A stretch of 64,000 nucleotides of DNA. Source: Jaminaea rosea (taxonomy: Eukaryota; Basidiomycota; Exobasidiomycetes; Microstromatales). A program made the position numbers and the translations under genes. The stretch spans positions 744,001-808,000 of the forward strand of contig NW_020289979.1 of assembly GCF_003144245.1 (NCBI RefSeq), written 5' to 3'. The notes beneath the pieces were generated by a model, which made no database searches, was not told the origin of the DNA, and was given only the letters and a program-made list of their open reading frames with translations. Positions 11,779 through 23,538 of the stretch are shown here, piece after piece; the first letter of the stretch is position 1, and every line of letters starts with the position of its first letter.

Positions 11779-12701
11779 ATTTTTCGCTTGTGGGGGTCCG
11801 TGCGCGCAAGGCAGCAGACATATACAGTAGCTTGCGTGCTTCAGGTCGGCCGCAGCTCACCCTTCTCTTGCAACCATCACTTTCTTGGTACTAGCATTGT
11901 CACGACACGATACGAGCAAATGTCTTGACTCGCACTCCCCATCTCGCACTGCCCTCGCACTCGTCTCGCCGTCTTTGATGGGCCTGCGAGGCACGCGTCC
12001 GACGCTCATGCGCGGAGTCTCCATCTAGGCGGCAGCGTAGGACGAGCTTCGACGAGACTGTGGCTTGCTCTGCTCGCCGTCGCCGCGGCACGGCACGGCA
12101 TGCCATAGAACTCAGTTCACTTGGCCCCCGCTCATAGACGCCGGCCACCACGCTGGCCCGCTCCCTCGCACTCATCGTTTGTCCGCGACAGGCTGCGCGA
12201 CATTGGTCCACCATCATCGTCGTCGTCGCCGCCTCGCTATCTTCGAATGGCGTCGTTCTTGTCGCGAATTTAGCCCTAGCCCGCCTCGGCCGCGCCGGCG
12301 GCGTGCTTCGCTGTGTTTGTCCCGGCCGCTCACGCCCCGTCCCCTCCCCTCTGGACGTGCGGACGGGGAGGAGTCGGAGCTGGTGCTGCTTCTGCCTGCC
12401 TGCCCGCCTCGCTGTGCGCTTGTGCAGTTGTGCGCTTGTGCGCTTGTGTGTGTCTCAACTTGGCTCAAGGCCATCTTTGCCTCTGCGCTCCTTTCTCTCC
12501 TCAATCTTCATCTCTAGCTCCTGGACCTCGCCCCTTTTTCATTCTCATCGCATTGCATCGCGACCCTGACCCGATTCCCGCCCCACGCTTCCAAGAATCG
12601 AATCGTCTACGCCATTATCATCACCTCCTCTTCATCACTTCGACGTCGCAGTGTCCGCGGCTGGCGGGTCTAGTCATAAGAAACCCCCACTGTCCTTCGC
12701 C
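11779..12701. other. Intergenic region before the membrane-protein gene
   Basis: No domain-bearing frame is seen. The stretch is pyrimidine-rich on the plus strand from about 12220 to 12640, which fits promoter and 5' UTR of the next gene. Frames of about 140 codons on either strand overlap and look random. Confidence 0.5.
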
Positions 12702-14476
12702 ATGGCAACGGCGGGCTTTGCGAGGGTGAGATCGACACCTCATGCTAGCGTAACTTCGTCCACCAGCTCACCTCCTTCGCTCTGGCAGCACGTCGTGCGG
12801 ACTGCCATCGAACTCACCCCATCCCCGACAGGCGCACAGATGGCCAGGCGATCAGTGCCGCCAGAGCTGTGAGTGTGCGGCCCTCGTTCGTCGTCAACGC
12901 CGTCGTCTCTGCGCATATACTGACATCCCACGATGGCCCGCGCCCGCAGCCAAAACGTCCCTGAGACTCCGGGCCTCACGCTCAAGGCCGTCACCATCAT
13001 TCTCGGCTCCCTCGCAACCCTCTGGCTCCTCGTCGTCGCTGTTGGCATCCTCTGTAAATACGCAAACAAGCCTCGCTCTGCAGCCCACATCGGCGGCTAT
13101 CTCTCCAAGGAGAGGCTATACCAGCCTAGCGCAGCGGGGTATGGCAATCGTGGCTCCAGCGCGGCGCCGCAGGATCAAAAGTGAGTAGAGCGTCGAGCGA
13201 GTAGAGCAGCGAGAGAACGATCGCCGAACACGCAGCGCTGACGTCGTCTTTGCGACCGCGCAGATCGTACGGTGCTCGTCAAAGCCTTCTCGGAGCAGCA
13301 AGCCCCATGGCACGCCTCCCCTCCAACACCGCATCCCCCGACGCCTCCTTCACAATCGACTACGGCAACTCGACCCCTGACCTACACTCCTCCTCACAGC
13401 GTCGCGACTACTTCGCCGGTCCTTCTCCCAACCTACCAGCCGGTCGTGCGGGCGGCCCTTCCGGCGCACATCATCGCCATGCATCCAGCGGCGTCGGCTT
13501 GCCAGGCCCGGCAACAGCAGTCCGCCGAGGGCCAGGAGGATCCCAACACCCGCCCCTCTCCCTCGTGCCCGCAGGACCTAGCTTCAGCGACGCCGCCATG
13601 CCTTCGCCAGATGGGGGAGCATTCAGACCAGGGCAGATCTTCCAGCATTCGCAGCAAGGAGGGTACAGCGGCGGACCTGCTCGCTCTGCGTCTCGCAGCG
13701 TGGGCGTGGAGCGGTCCAACTCGAAAGTGATGCGTGGCCCACCTCCAGCTCGTTCAAACTCGAAGCGACGCTCGCGCTACTCGCGATCCCCCCGCGTAGA
13801 GTCGCTTGGCCCTGGCCAGATTCGCGCGAGCAGATACTTTGACGATGAGCAGGAAGATGACGGCGGGTACGGCGGCGAGGGCACAAATTACTCGCGACGG
13901 AAGAGCAGGTACTCGATGGCTGGCGGCGGACAATCGCGGCGTAGTCACTACGGCGGCGGGGGAGGCAGCATGAGCGGTGGTGCAGGTGGGATGTTCCCCT
14001 CTGCGACGTCGAGACAGAGCATATATGGGCAAGGCTCGGAGGATATTCTGCGTCGAGCAGCGGCCGAGGGATTCGGTAGTGGATCGCCAGACTTTGGCCC
14101 TCAGACGAGTAGGGGAAATACACAAGGGATGGACCCGTTGGGAGCGCAGAGGAGAGGGCCAGCGCCCGGAGGGGCTGGAGGGCAACGAAGACCAATGCAA
14201 CCCCAACAGCAGCAGCAGCCATACCCGCCTCAGCAGCAAAGGCCTCAGCAGCAGCAGCAGCAGCAAAGATACCCACCTGGCGCCGCGGGGTATGCAGGGA
14301 AGCCGCAGAATGGGGGACCACCAGGGGCATATCGCGGTCCGCGCCCAGGAGAGTACGCTGACCCGCGTAATGGCGGGCCAGGCCCTGCCTACGCTGGCTT
14401 CGGTGGTCAAATGGCAGCGAGGCAACCTCAGATGGTTGGCGGGTCTGGCTCGTCAGGTGCGCGGCAGCTTGTATGA
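12702..14476 (+). CDS. Single-pass membrane protein with a long Gly/Gln/Ser-rich tail
   Basis: Proposed exons 12702-12868, 12950-13180 and 13264-14476 give 536 residues. One transmembrane segment (about residues 73-93, ILGSLATLWLLVVAVGILC) follows an N-terminal part of roughly 70 residues. The rest is predicted disordered: Ser/Arg patches, Gly-rich stretches and a Gln-rich tract of about 40 residues (residues 440-480) before a Gly/Pro end. No signal peptide or enzyme motif is seen, so type III or tail-out topology with a cytosolic tail is inferred. The 5' end is uncertain: the ATG at 12702 has a strong context (GCCATGG), but starts at 12840 or at 12933 (inside the first proposed intron) are possible. 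I do not recognise the family. Confidence 0.6.
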
Positions 14477-14754
14477 CAGAGAGGTAACCTCACGACGTGC
14501 CGTATCACTTGCTGCGCTTATGCATCCTCAATGCAGTCATTGGAATTTCCCAGCTGACGTGTGCAAGTGAAGAAGCGTCGTGCTTGTGTCGCGCTTGTGT
14601 CGCGTTTGATGTCGGGCGAGCTTCGCCAGACAAGGCGAGGATTGAGATTTTCTCCCAGTCCGCCCTCTGCCGCTTTGATCCCGAGTCGCGCTTTTTGTTC
14701 CTTTCCCTCCCTCCGCCCCTCCCTCCATCCTCACCTCCCGTCGTCTCGCCCAAC

Positions 14755-16908
14755 ATGGCGCCCAACCCCATCCCACTCTCCCCCGCACGCTTAGCAGCCT
14801 CACGCATCCGGCTCCACGCAGGCGAGTCAGCCTTCCGTGAGAGCTCCGCCACGATCGTCATGCCTACCGCCTCTGCTGCGTTTCTCAACCCGGTCCAGGA
14901 GTTCAATCGCGATCTCAGCGTGCTGGCCATTCGGGCGTGGAGCGAGATGATTGACGAGGACATGAAGAGGAAATGGACCGCCAGGATGGAGAAGAAGAGG
15001 CTGAATGGAGGGGTCAATGGACAAGGTGGGAGGAAGAGGAGGGCAAAGGATGCTGGCAAGGGTCAGGAGGAGGGTAGTAAGAAGGTCAAGGCGGGTGAGT
15101 ATATGCGGGGATGTCAGGAGTAGCACCCGAGCTCACACAGTCTTCTCGTGCTCTTAGACAACGGCGAACCTGAGGCACCAGTCGCAGAGTCATCGGCCGC
15201 AGGAGCAGCGGCGGCGGCAGCAGCAGCAGCGGGAGCAGCAGGAGCAGCAGAAGCACCACCATCGGCCGCTCCTCAGCAAACTGAATCGGCTCCCCAAGCA
15301 AGCTCCTCAGGATCGGCAGCAACACCACAAGTACAGGACTCCCTCGCAGCTCCAGCGCAAGAGGCTACCGCGCCTCGCTACTACCCCTTCCGCTTCACCG
15401 TCCTTGAAGCACTCTCTGCGACAGGCCTGCGAAGTATTCGCTATGCGCGGGAGATCCCGCTCCTGAAGCACGTCATAGCAAATGATCTCTCAGCGTCCGC
15501 AGTCGTGGCTATGAAGCGCAATGTGGCTCTCAACTTTCCCGCCGGGAGACCAATCGAGGAATGGGTGCCGGACAGGGAGGCCGAAGCCAACGAAGCGGCG
15601 CGCGAGCTCACCGAGGACGAGATGATGGAGCTCGAGAATGGCGGCACTCTCGCTCAAGTAGACGCTACGCCCGCGCCCCCTCTCGAGAGCGAATCCGAGG
15701 CTGCGTCCGCGTCCGCTGCCATCCACCCAGACTGCAAGATCAAAATCAACGAGAGCGATGCCCTCGACGTCATGTACTCTCACCGACATCCCGGCTTGCG
15801 CTATCAAGTTGTGGACCTAGACCCATATGGATCAGCCGGTCCCTTCATCGACGGCGCCGTCCAGTCAGTAGCCGACGGCGGCCTCCTCTGTGTAACATGC
15901 ACAGACACCGCCGTCCTCGCCGCCAACAATTACCCCGAGAAAGCCTTCGCCCTGTACGGCGGGAGCTGCACTCGCAACGAGTACTGTCACGAAGTCGCAC
16001 TGCGCCTTGTCCTCCACTCCATCTCAGCCGCCGCAGCAAAGTACGGTCGCCACATCAAACCACTCCTTTCCCTCTCCATCGACTTCTATGTGCGCCTGTT
16101 CATTCAGGTGGACACCGCCCCGATCGAAGTGAAGCAGCTGGCAAGCAAGACGGGCTTGGTCTACACTTGCTCGTACTGCCACAACTTCCACGAGCAGCGC
16201 TTGGGCCGGTCGACGGAGACGCACGGCAAAAAGGGCGGGGCGACGATCAAGTATCAGAATGGGGGCGGGCCGCCAGCTGCCATGGCGGCGGGTGGCCGAT
16301 GCGAAGAGTGTGGGTCCTCTTACCTTGCTGCGGGGCCGATGTGGCTGGACCCCATCCACGACCCAGACTTTGCGAACCGCATCCTTGAAGTGCTTGAGCG
16401 CGACCCTAGCCGCTCCAAGACGGCACCACGTATCCGCGGTATGGTAGGGACGGCAGCGCGCGAGATTGCGGATTCGCCCTTCTACTTTGTTCCAGCCAAG
16501 GTGTCCGGCTTGATGCACGCAGAATCGCCTCCTTTCGTCGCGGTGGCATCAGCGCTGCTCAATGCCGGCTTCTCCGTCTCACGCTCGCACTGCCAGCCCG
16601 GCTCGATCAAGACGAATGCTAGCCGCGCACAATGCTACGACATCTGGCGGGCCTGGATCGACCAGGGCCACCCAGTCAAGGTTGAAGGGATGGCGGAGGG
16701 GTCCCCCGCGAAGAAGTTGGTAACGAAGGAGCGCGGCGAGCTGGCAGGGAAAGTGAATTTTGAGGAGCATCCAGAGGCGAGGAAGCTTGCGGCAAAGGAC
16801 GATACGGGCAAGGCGGTCCGCTATCAGCAGAACCCCTTGCCCAACTGGGGCCCAGGGACAGCGGCCATCCGCCCAGCCAAGGGGAGCAAGCCGCAGGAGA
16901 AGAAGTAG
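14755..16908 (+). CDS. trm1: tRNA (guanine26-N2)-dimethyltransferase Trm1
   Basis: Two exons (14755-15094, 15158-16908) encode 696 residues. Trm1 adds two methyl groups to N2 of G26 in cytosolic and mitochondrial tRNAs using S-adenosylmethionine. Seen: the N-terminal family block FLNPVQEFNRDLSV near residue 45, the SAM-site motif LSATGLRSIRYA, the catalytic-site motif VDLDPYGS, a CTDTAVL segment, and a C-terminal zinc-binding set made of CSYCH and CEECG pairs. Two inserts lengthen it beyond the usual ~570-600 residues: a Lys-rich stretch before the intron, and an Ala-rich stretch (about residues 120-180) just after it. The Lys-rich part could act as a nuclear signal. Confidence 0.95.
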
Positions 16909-17938
16909 GCGACGCGAGCACTGGCTGCGACGCGGCGCAGCGTCATCATTGTGTCAATGCGACAGCGGGCGTCATTGGATGGCCACATCTGTACCTCGTC
17001 GCCTTTGCACGTCACGGAGCAAAAGACAACGAAGCGAGCGGGAGTGTTCTCTGGGTCTCTCTGTAGCATCGGCCGCTTGATCCCGAATGATCGATGTCGA
17101 TGTCTCGCGATGCCTCGCGATGCCTACGATGCCTCACGATAATGTCTGACGATGACACTTCGCATATGCCTCCCTACCGCCTTGTCTGCCTGGGTGGTCA
17201 TCGCTTCGACGCCCACCACTCTACGAGGTCAATGTTGGACAGCTTCGTCGCGAGGTGATGCCAAGCAAAATTCGGCCACGCACGCGCTGCTCGAGCGGGC
17301 TTCGATTCAAAAATGTCGAGGCGACAAGCACCAGGCAGCGTCACAGCTTGGGTCGGCTGCGTGTCGGCAGGCGTGCTTCCGCGAGAGCACTGGAGCAGAT
17401 GAAGCATCGACGTCGCCCTGTCCGCTCGTGAGGCAATCCAGGGCACGCAGCATGGCCTCGAAATGCTCGCACGCCTGCAGCGGCCAAGCACAGCACGCAC
17501 GAACGGCTTGCGTGTTCGAGGGGGCAAAGCATGAGGACAAGAGGGAGCAGGCGTTGCGGTCTTGGAGTGAGATGCTGCAAAGCGGTTAGACTAGTGGCCA
17601 GGCTAGCCTCAAGTCAAGGCAGAAAGACAGCTCGATGAACGACGTCCTGTAATCCGGACCTTGAGGATGCCGGGCTGTCGCTGCTCCTCGGTGCTCTCTG
17701 CTCTCTGCTCTCTGCTTCCTCGGCTGCCCGCCAAGCCAAGAGTGACCGCCGACTCGCTCGTCGTTGACAACAGTCCTTTTTCATCTTAGCCCCCTCGTGT
17801 CCCTGTCAATCCACCCTCTTCATTCTCCCTTCCCTCGATCCCGCCGCCAAGGGCCAAGAGCGAGCCGTGCAGCGTACCTGGATCTCTTCAAGGGCCATCA
17901 TTCTCTATATCTAGTCCACCTTCGCATCCGTAGCCAGG
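16909..17938. other. Intergenic stretch between trm1 and the surface-protein gene
   Basis: Besides the weak reading frame listed at 17152 there is nothing gene-like. Short degenerate repeats are visible: CGATGCCT/CGATGTCT units around 17090-17155 and a GCTCTCT run around 17694-17717. Confidence 0.5.
17152..17589 (+). CDS. Weak candidate: Cys-rich secreted protein (145 aa)
   Basis: A 145-codon frame whose first ~22 residues resemble a signal peptide (MTLRICLPTALSAWVVIA). The rest has eight cysteines, including two CxxxC pairs (CRQAC and CSHAC). An even Cys count and short length fit fungal effector-like proteins. Against it, the antisense frames are also Cys- and Ala-rich because the DNA is rich in GCA and TGC, there is no intron, and I recognise no homologue. 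It may be a chance frame. Confidence 0.22.
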   Translation: MTLRICLPTALSAWVVIASTPTTLRGQCWTASSRGDAKQNSATHALLERASIQKCRGDKHQAASQLGSAACRQACFRESTGADEASTSPCPLVRQSRARSMASKCSHACSGQAQHARTACVFEGAKHEDKREQALRSWSEMLQSG

Positions 17939-18851
17939 ATGGCTCCTCATCCAACTCCCGTACCTATCGCCGCGTATTCGCACCACTACTTCAAGGGCAA
18001 CAACATGGCCCCCGCCGTCGTACCTGCTTTGGGCGAAGCTGGCCCGTCATCATGGCAAGGTCGAGGGGCTCCTCTCGTCGTCCGCTCACGGTCCCGCACG
18101 CCCGTCTTCTTTGAGCGCGGAGTCATCAACACGGACGGCTCCTTCAATGGTTCGTGTGCTTCGACGGCACAGTCTACGATGCCACTCGAGGCGCCCGAGG
18201 GTAGCTGCGCATCATAGTGAGTGCAAAGACAGAGGGGAGTGCCGCTCTCGACGAGGGTCTCCGGCTGATCACTCATCGACATCCGACATTTCGCACAGCT
18301 TCCCCGACATTACGGCGTACTGCTGCTCAGGCATTGGAGGGACGCTCGTCGAGGTCACCTACGAGAATATGGGGATGCCTGCGAGCGCCTCTTCATCATC
18401 GTCGTCCACCAGCTCGTCCCCTTCCGACGGCTCTTCAGGCTCATTCCGTGAAAATGTCTGCCAGACCACCAACTACTCGGACGCGCTCGCCTGCTTCCAG
18501 CTCACAGCCCAGACCAACTGTAAAGCGGGCCAGACGGGGCTCTACGGCGTCTGCAATGCGACGGGAAATGACACGAGCAGTGTGACCCTCTCGCAAGACT
18601 CGACGACGTCGGGCGCGGAGAGCACTGGGTCGACGAGAGCGACGACTAGCGCAGCGGGGGCTGGGACTTCTGCGTCTTCGAGCTCGGCGGGGGCGGGAGC
18701 TGGAGCTACGATGGAGGGGCAGACTATTGTGCCTACCGCAGCGTCTACTGGTGGAAGTAATGCTGCGGGAGACTCGAGGGGCAGGCCCGGGTGGAAGGCG
18801 TCATCCGCTATTGCGGGCCTGGTGCTAATGAGCGTGCTCCTCCAGGCGTAG
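17939..18851 (+). CDS. Ser/Thr-rich cell-surface-type protein, possible GPI anchor
   Basis: Two exons (17939-18216, 18299-18851) give 276 residues; the intron is GT-AG and joins in frame at a Tyr codon. The middle part carries six or more cysteines in a pattern (GSCAS, GSCAS, YCCSG, VCQTT, LACFQ, NCKAG, GVCNATG) that suggests a disulfide-bonded extracellular domain. A Ser/Thr/Ala/Gly-rich stalk follows, and the last ~16 residues are hydrophobic (SSAIAGLVLMSVLLQA) after a charged stretch, as in GPI-attachment signals. Odd point: the N-terminus from this ATG is not a convincing signal peptide, so an upstream exon may be missing from the model. I do not recognise the family. Confidence 0.65.
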
Positions 18852-19086
18852 AACACCTTTTCATCGCGCTTTTTTTTCCCTTTGTATACCCTATCGCCGT
18901 ATCTTTGCTCTCATTGCGTCGCTTCAATCGAAGATGAGTGCTAAGAGAAGAGCTGCCCTGCGTGAGGTGACCAGACGTTGTGTGCTTGGCGGCGCGAAGA
19001 GTGGAGGAGTGAGGGCGGACAGAGAGCGGCCAGTCCGAATCGAGCGGCGGACCTTCTTCGTTTCCTCCCCACTCTTCTCAGCAAAC

Positions 19087-19868
19087 ATGAAGGACAGTCT
19101 TGTCGTCATCTGCCGTCATTCCCAGGCGTGAGCATCATGTGATCCCGCGGTCGTCAATCGCTGGCAGCTGACCATTCACTTCTCTCTCTCGCGCGCACCC
19201 GCAGCACCCACAACGTCGGCCTCGATTACTCCCTGCCCGATGCCCCTCTCACCGCCCTCGGCAAGGTCCAAGCCAGCAAGATTCCCTCCTTCGTGGGCGC
19301 AGACCTCCAAAAGCAAGTCGAGCTCGTTGTCACTAGCCCCTTGAAGCGCACTCTCCAAACCACCCTCCGAGGCTGGCGTGCATCAATCGACAATACGGGC
19401 GGATTCAGCAAGGTGGTCTGCCTTCCCCAGCTCCAGGAATGCAACGCCTACCCTTGCGACACCGGCTCTGCGAAAGAGGTGCTGGAAAAGGACACGGAGG
19501 TCAACATGCTCGACTTCACCAACCTCACACCTGACTGGACCAGCAAGCAGGGATTTTATGCCGCAGACGAAAAGACGCTCAACGAGCGTGCGCGCTGGGT
19601 TCGTCAATGGGTGTACGAGCGACCGGAGAAGACGATCCTACTCGTCGGCCACGGGGATATCATTCGCCGCATTACGGGAGCTCCCGAGGCGAACTCGACG
19701 TACGCTTGGAGGAATGCCGAGGTCAAGACGTACAAGTTCCGTGATGGAGCTGAGGCAGACAAGGGCTACTGGCTGACGCCGGAGGGAGTCGACGTTGCAG
19801 CTGGTGGGTATGAGCCTACTTCGAGTGAGATGGACGAGGTAGAGAAGGCAGAGAAGGCGCGTGGTTAG
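19087..19868 (+). CDS. Histidine phosphatase (phosphoglycerate-mutase-like)
   Basis: Exons 19087-19127 and 19205-19868 give 234 residues. The RH catalytic signature is split by the intron: CRHSQ ends exon 1 and ATHNVG opens exon 2, giving the fungal RHxQxxHN form. Other family features are PLTALGKVQA, the conserved Arg block SPLKRTLQTT, the acid motif LQECNAYPCD, and the second catalytic His in LLVGHGDIIRR. These enzymes act through a phospho-histidine on phosphorylated metabolites or proteins. Fungal proteins of this type are mostly uncharacterised, so the substrate cannot be named. Confidence 0.88.
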
Positions 19869-20507
19869 ACTCGAGGGCTGGCATAGAGTAGACTTTGCGG
19901 CCCGTTGTAGGTGCCCGCGCCCGCCAACGTGGAGGCTATAATGCATACCATAGAGAGCAGCAGCAGCGTCGTCTTCTGGAAGCCTGATGGAGGCAATCAA
20001 AAGCCTGGGCGTGCAGGCCGCTGTAAAACTACCAGTTTCGGCCGTATCGCACCTTGTCCTCACCTTCCCAACGTCGTCGTAGGCGCCGCCGCTTCTTGCT
20101 CTTTTGACTCGTGGGCGTCGTTGGCGGGGCTTCAAAAAGGCCTGAGCCGGGCGAGTTCAAGTCGCCGTGCTGGAGCGCGCTGAGAGACGACGAGGGGCGC
20201 TCGGGCCTCCGTCCAACACACACGAAAGCGTGGCCGAGCGTGCCTGCCCCTGGCCCAAGAGCGCTCTTTGCGACCGACTTCTTTCCTTTCGTCCGTCACC
20301 ACTCCGTTCACCGCCTCACCCCGTCGACCCCGAGCTATAGGCCTGACTACTTCGTCTCTCCTGTCGACATAGCTATCTCGACGACTAGCTAGCTACGAGA
20401 CAGCGTGCTCTTGTCCACATCACCCGGCTCGCTGAAGAAGGCACGCCGCAACTCAGAACCATTAATTACGTCGCAGAGCACACAACGAGGACAAATCGTA
20501 CCCAGTC
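19869..20507. other. Intergenic region upstream of the small coiled-coil gene
   Basis: About 640 bases with only short overlapping frames. Nothing recognisable beyond a probable promoter for the gene at 20508. Confidence 0.5.
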
Positions 20508-21173
20508 ATGTCAGGACAAGCTGGTATCCCGTCAGGCGCTGGAGCTGCCCCATCCAATGGCGCGAGTGGCAATGTGTGAGTGGCAGACGACAAGACGCCA
20601 GCCTGTCTCAGGTGGCACGTAAGCTGCGAGAAGCGCGGCCTTGATGAGTTTGAATGCTCGCGGACGACTGCTCCGTGATCCATTCGCTCGGAACGTCCTG
20701 AGCCCAGATCCATTTGCTGATGCCAGCCATCTCTCTGCCTTCGCATCCTGCCCCGGCCTGCTCGTTCTCCTCGCCACATCCTCGCATCCATTGGCTCCCT
20801 CACTTCATCCTCAGCCTTCCCGACATTGGCACAGGCGCATCCGGCTCACTCGATGTAGGAGGTAGCATCCTTGCCGAGCTGGAGGGCAAGATTGCGCAGA
20901 CGTGAGTGCGGCGACGCTCTCACGCAGATGTTCTCGTTGGACGCGGTGATCCTGACTACGCATTGCCTTCTCGCCAACTTTCTATCCTTGCACCACTCAC
21001 TCCTGGCTCATCAACTCGCTCAACTACAACGCTCGCTCCTCCGGCTATCGCGCACCCACAGTCAAGAGTCAGTCCAGGTCAAGAGCAAAGAGCTCGACGA
21101 GCTCGAGGAGCGACTGCGCCAGGCCGAGGCGAGGAAGCAGGAGCTCGAGGCAAAGGGGGTTGGGCAATCGTAA
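20508..21173 (+). CDS. Small coiled-coil protein (88 aa), unknown function
   Basis: Best model: exons 20508-20575, 20815-20901 and 21062-21173, all with GT-AG ends and matching phase. The N-terminal third is Gly/Ala/Ser-rich, a middle segment reads SILAELEGKIAQT, and the last ~37 residues form a heptad-like, highly charged helix (SKELDELEERLRQAEARKQE). Size and layout resemble small subunits of multi-protein complexes, but I recognise no family. The first intron (239 nt) is long for this window, and an alternative acceptor or an extra exon within it cannot be excluded. Confidence 0.6.
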
Positions 21174-21431
21174 GCTTGCTGGAGAGAGGCAAATGGACGA
21201 ATACGGGAGGGATCGTTGGTGACGTGCAGTGAGGGTCGGATGGGGAGACACACAACAATGCGTAATAGCTACATCTATACTTCAACGATCTCGACGGGTC
21301 GCTTCGGCCTGCACGTCACACAGGGCCTGATGATGTGAGATGAAGGCTGAGCCCCACGATGTCATTACTGACCCCTGAGAGAAGATGTATCGAGAGCTAT
21401 ATGGGACAGGAAAAAAAGCGCGGAAGCACGC

Positions 21432-23013
21432 TCAGCTCTGCGCACACTGCACATTAGGTCCGCCTCCAGCCTCCTCATCGTCCTCATCAATGTCCATGCC
21501 GCCATGCGGGCCACCGCCGTTTGTCCTGGCCTTGCGTGCCTCACGCTCATCAAGGTCCTCCAACTCTGCGTCCTCTGTGTCCACTTTACTGTCCAGCTTG
21601 GCCAACTTCCTCCTCGCCGGCAGAGCCTTCTCCAGCAGCGGGATGGACTCGAGCGGCATAGAGTCGGGGAAGGCGACGGAGAGGTTGACGTACAAGTCTC
21701 CCGGCTCGTGGTGGCGCAGCGAAGGGAAGCCTTGCGATCGAAGCACCTTGACCGTGCCCGGCTTGATGACCTCGCCCTGCGCAATCTCGACGCTGAGTGC
21801 TCGGTCGTCCAAGTGGAGGATCTGGATCTTGCCGCCAGCCAGAGCGGTGAGAAGGTCGACCTCGTAGTCGGTGTACAGGTCGTTGCCCTTGCGCTGGAAG
21901 CGGTCGTGAGGCTTGACATCGACGACGATGATGACGTCTCCTGGCACGATGCCCGGAGCTTGGTCTGCCTCCTCCTTGAAGGTGATCTGTTGTCCATTCT
22001 CCATTCCCTTTTCGATGCGCACCTCGAGAACCTTGCGCTCCGAGTTGACCTTCTTGCCAGAGCACTGCTTGCATCTGTCCTTTGCCGCCATCGTCTCTCC
22101 CTGGCCAGAGCAAGCATCGCAGGGAGTCTGCACCTGCTGGATCATGGGCCCGAGCTGACGAAGCTGCATCTTGACACCTTGGCCATTGCAGCTTCGGCAC
22201 GTCTGGACATTCTTGCCTCCCTTGCCTTCACAGCCCTTGCACAGGACGTTCTTCTGGAGAGCGAGCTTGGTGACCTTGCCTGCGTAGAGCTCCTCGAGGG
22301 AGACTTTGACGCGGTGTACAAGGTCCTTGCCCTTGCGCGGGCCACGGGGTCGTCCACCGCCTCCGCCGAAGAAGGAGCCTCCACCGCCGCCGCCGAAGAG
22401 TTGGGAAAAGAGGTCCGAGGGGTCCATACCTCCCATGCCACCGCCGCTCTCGCTCAAACCGGCCTCGCCGAATCGGTCGTACCTGCGGGTGGTGGTGGGG
22501 GCGTGGACGAAGTTCAGTCAAAAGGCAGGGAAGACACACTGCTCGTTGCTACCGCTGCTCACATGTCACGCTTCTGAGGGTCTGAGAGGGCTTCATAGGC
22601 TGATGTGACTTCCTTGAAGAGCTCGGGGTCTCCTCCCTTGTCGGGGTGGAGCGACAGGGCTTTCTTGCGATAAGCCCTGCGCAGAGAGAGAGGTCGCGAG
22701 AGGGGGGAGAGTGGCGATGTGAGCGGGCCGGCGCAGGAGCAGGCTCGACTTCGTCGACTCTGGCACTCACTTCTTGAGCTCTGCCTCGCCTGCCGAGGGC
22801 GATACGCCCAGGAGGTCGTAGAACTGTGCGCAGCAGGGAAGAGGTGGTGAGCGAGGGGACGTCGAGCGCGAAGGCTGTAATGCTGCGCCTGCTGCAGTGA
22901 CTCACCTTGGTCTCCCTGCAGTGACGAGAAGCGTAGATGGTAGGGGCAAATTCGATCAGAAGGCTGGATCTCAGCATATACGCAGCAAATCGCCTGCCCA
23001 CTCACTTGACCAT
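21432..23013 (-). CDS. ydj1: Type I Hsp40 co-chaperone, YDJ1/Mas5-like, with CaaX end
   Basis: Five coding exons on the minus strand (23013-23006, 22915-22906, 22823-22771, 22676-22563, 22482-21432) give 411 residues; yeast Ydj1 has 409. It stimulates Hsp70 ATPase and delivers clients. Seen in order: J domain ([30 protein letters not shown]), Gly/Phe-rich linker, four CxxCxGxG-type zinc repeats ([32 protein letters not shown]), two client-binding barrels and an acidic tail. The last four residues are CAQS, a CaaX box predicted to be farnesylated as in Ydj1 (CASQ). The first six residues (MVKETK) are spread over an 8-nt exon and a 10-nt micro-exon. It diverges from prp1 across 525 bases. Confidence 0.95.
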
Positions 23014-23538
23014 AATGAGAATGTGGCTGCTGCGCTCGGCTCTATTGGCAGGTGGGTATGGTGCTTCTTGCTCTATGTGTTCTTTGGTACGCCTCTTGCT
23101 GAGTCTAATGCAGTGGCTCTTGTGCTCTTGCTGCTATCAAGTGGTTGGTTGGATTGGTAGTGATGGCGAACAATTCGACGTCGTCCCGTTTGCCCTCGTT
23201 TCGAGTGCAGCCTTCGTCCGTGGTGTCGTGCGTAAAATGTTGGCGCCCGCTTGCCCGCCAGGCTGAGAGGCCCTGCAGCAGCAGCCAAGCCGCCCTCGCT
23301 CGAGAAGGCCGTGGAATCGCAGGTCTGCGCCCGCCCGCCCGCGCTCGCGCCACTCAACGCCCAGTCACTCACTCGCTCACTCACTCACAGCCGCCTCCGC
23401 CTCCGCTTCAACCAGGGCGAGACGGACGGAAAGGGCTCGCGACGTTGGACGGACGGACGGGCGACACACTGAGCATCCAATCCACAATTACCAACACCAC
23501 CTGCCTGCCGTCGTTGGGTGGTAGCTCTACGGCCCGCC
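23014..23538. promoter_or_regulatory. Divergent promoter between the Hsp40 and PRP6 genes
   Basis: 525 bases separate the two start codons. A run of CTCACT-type repeats (about 23365-23390) and a GGACGGAC repeat (about 23420-23460) lie toward the prp1 side. I could not identify a convincing heat-shock element by eye. Confidence 0.5.
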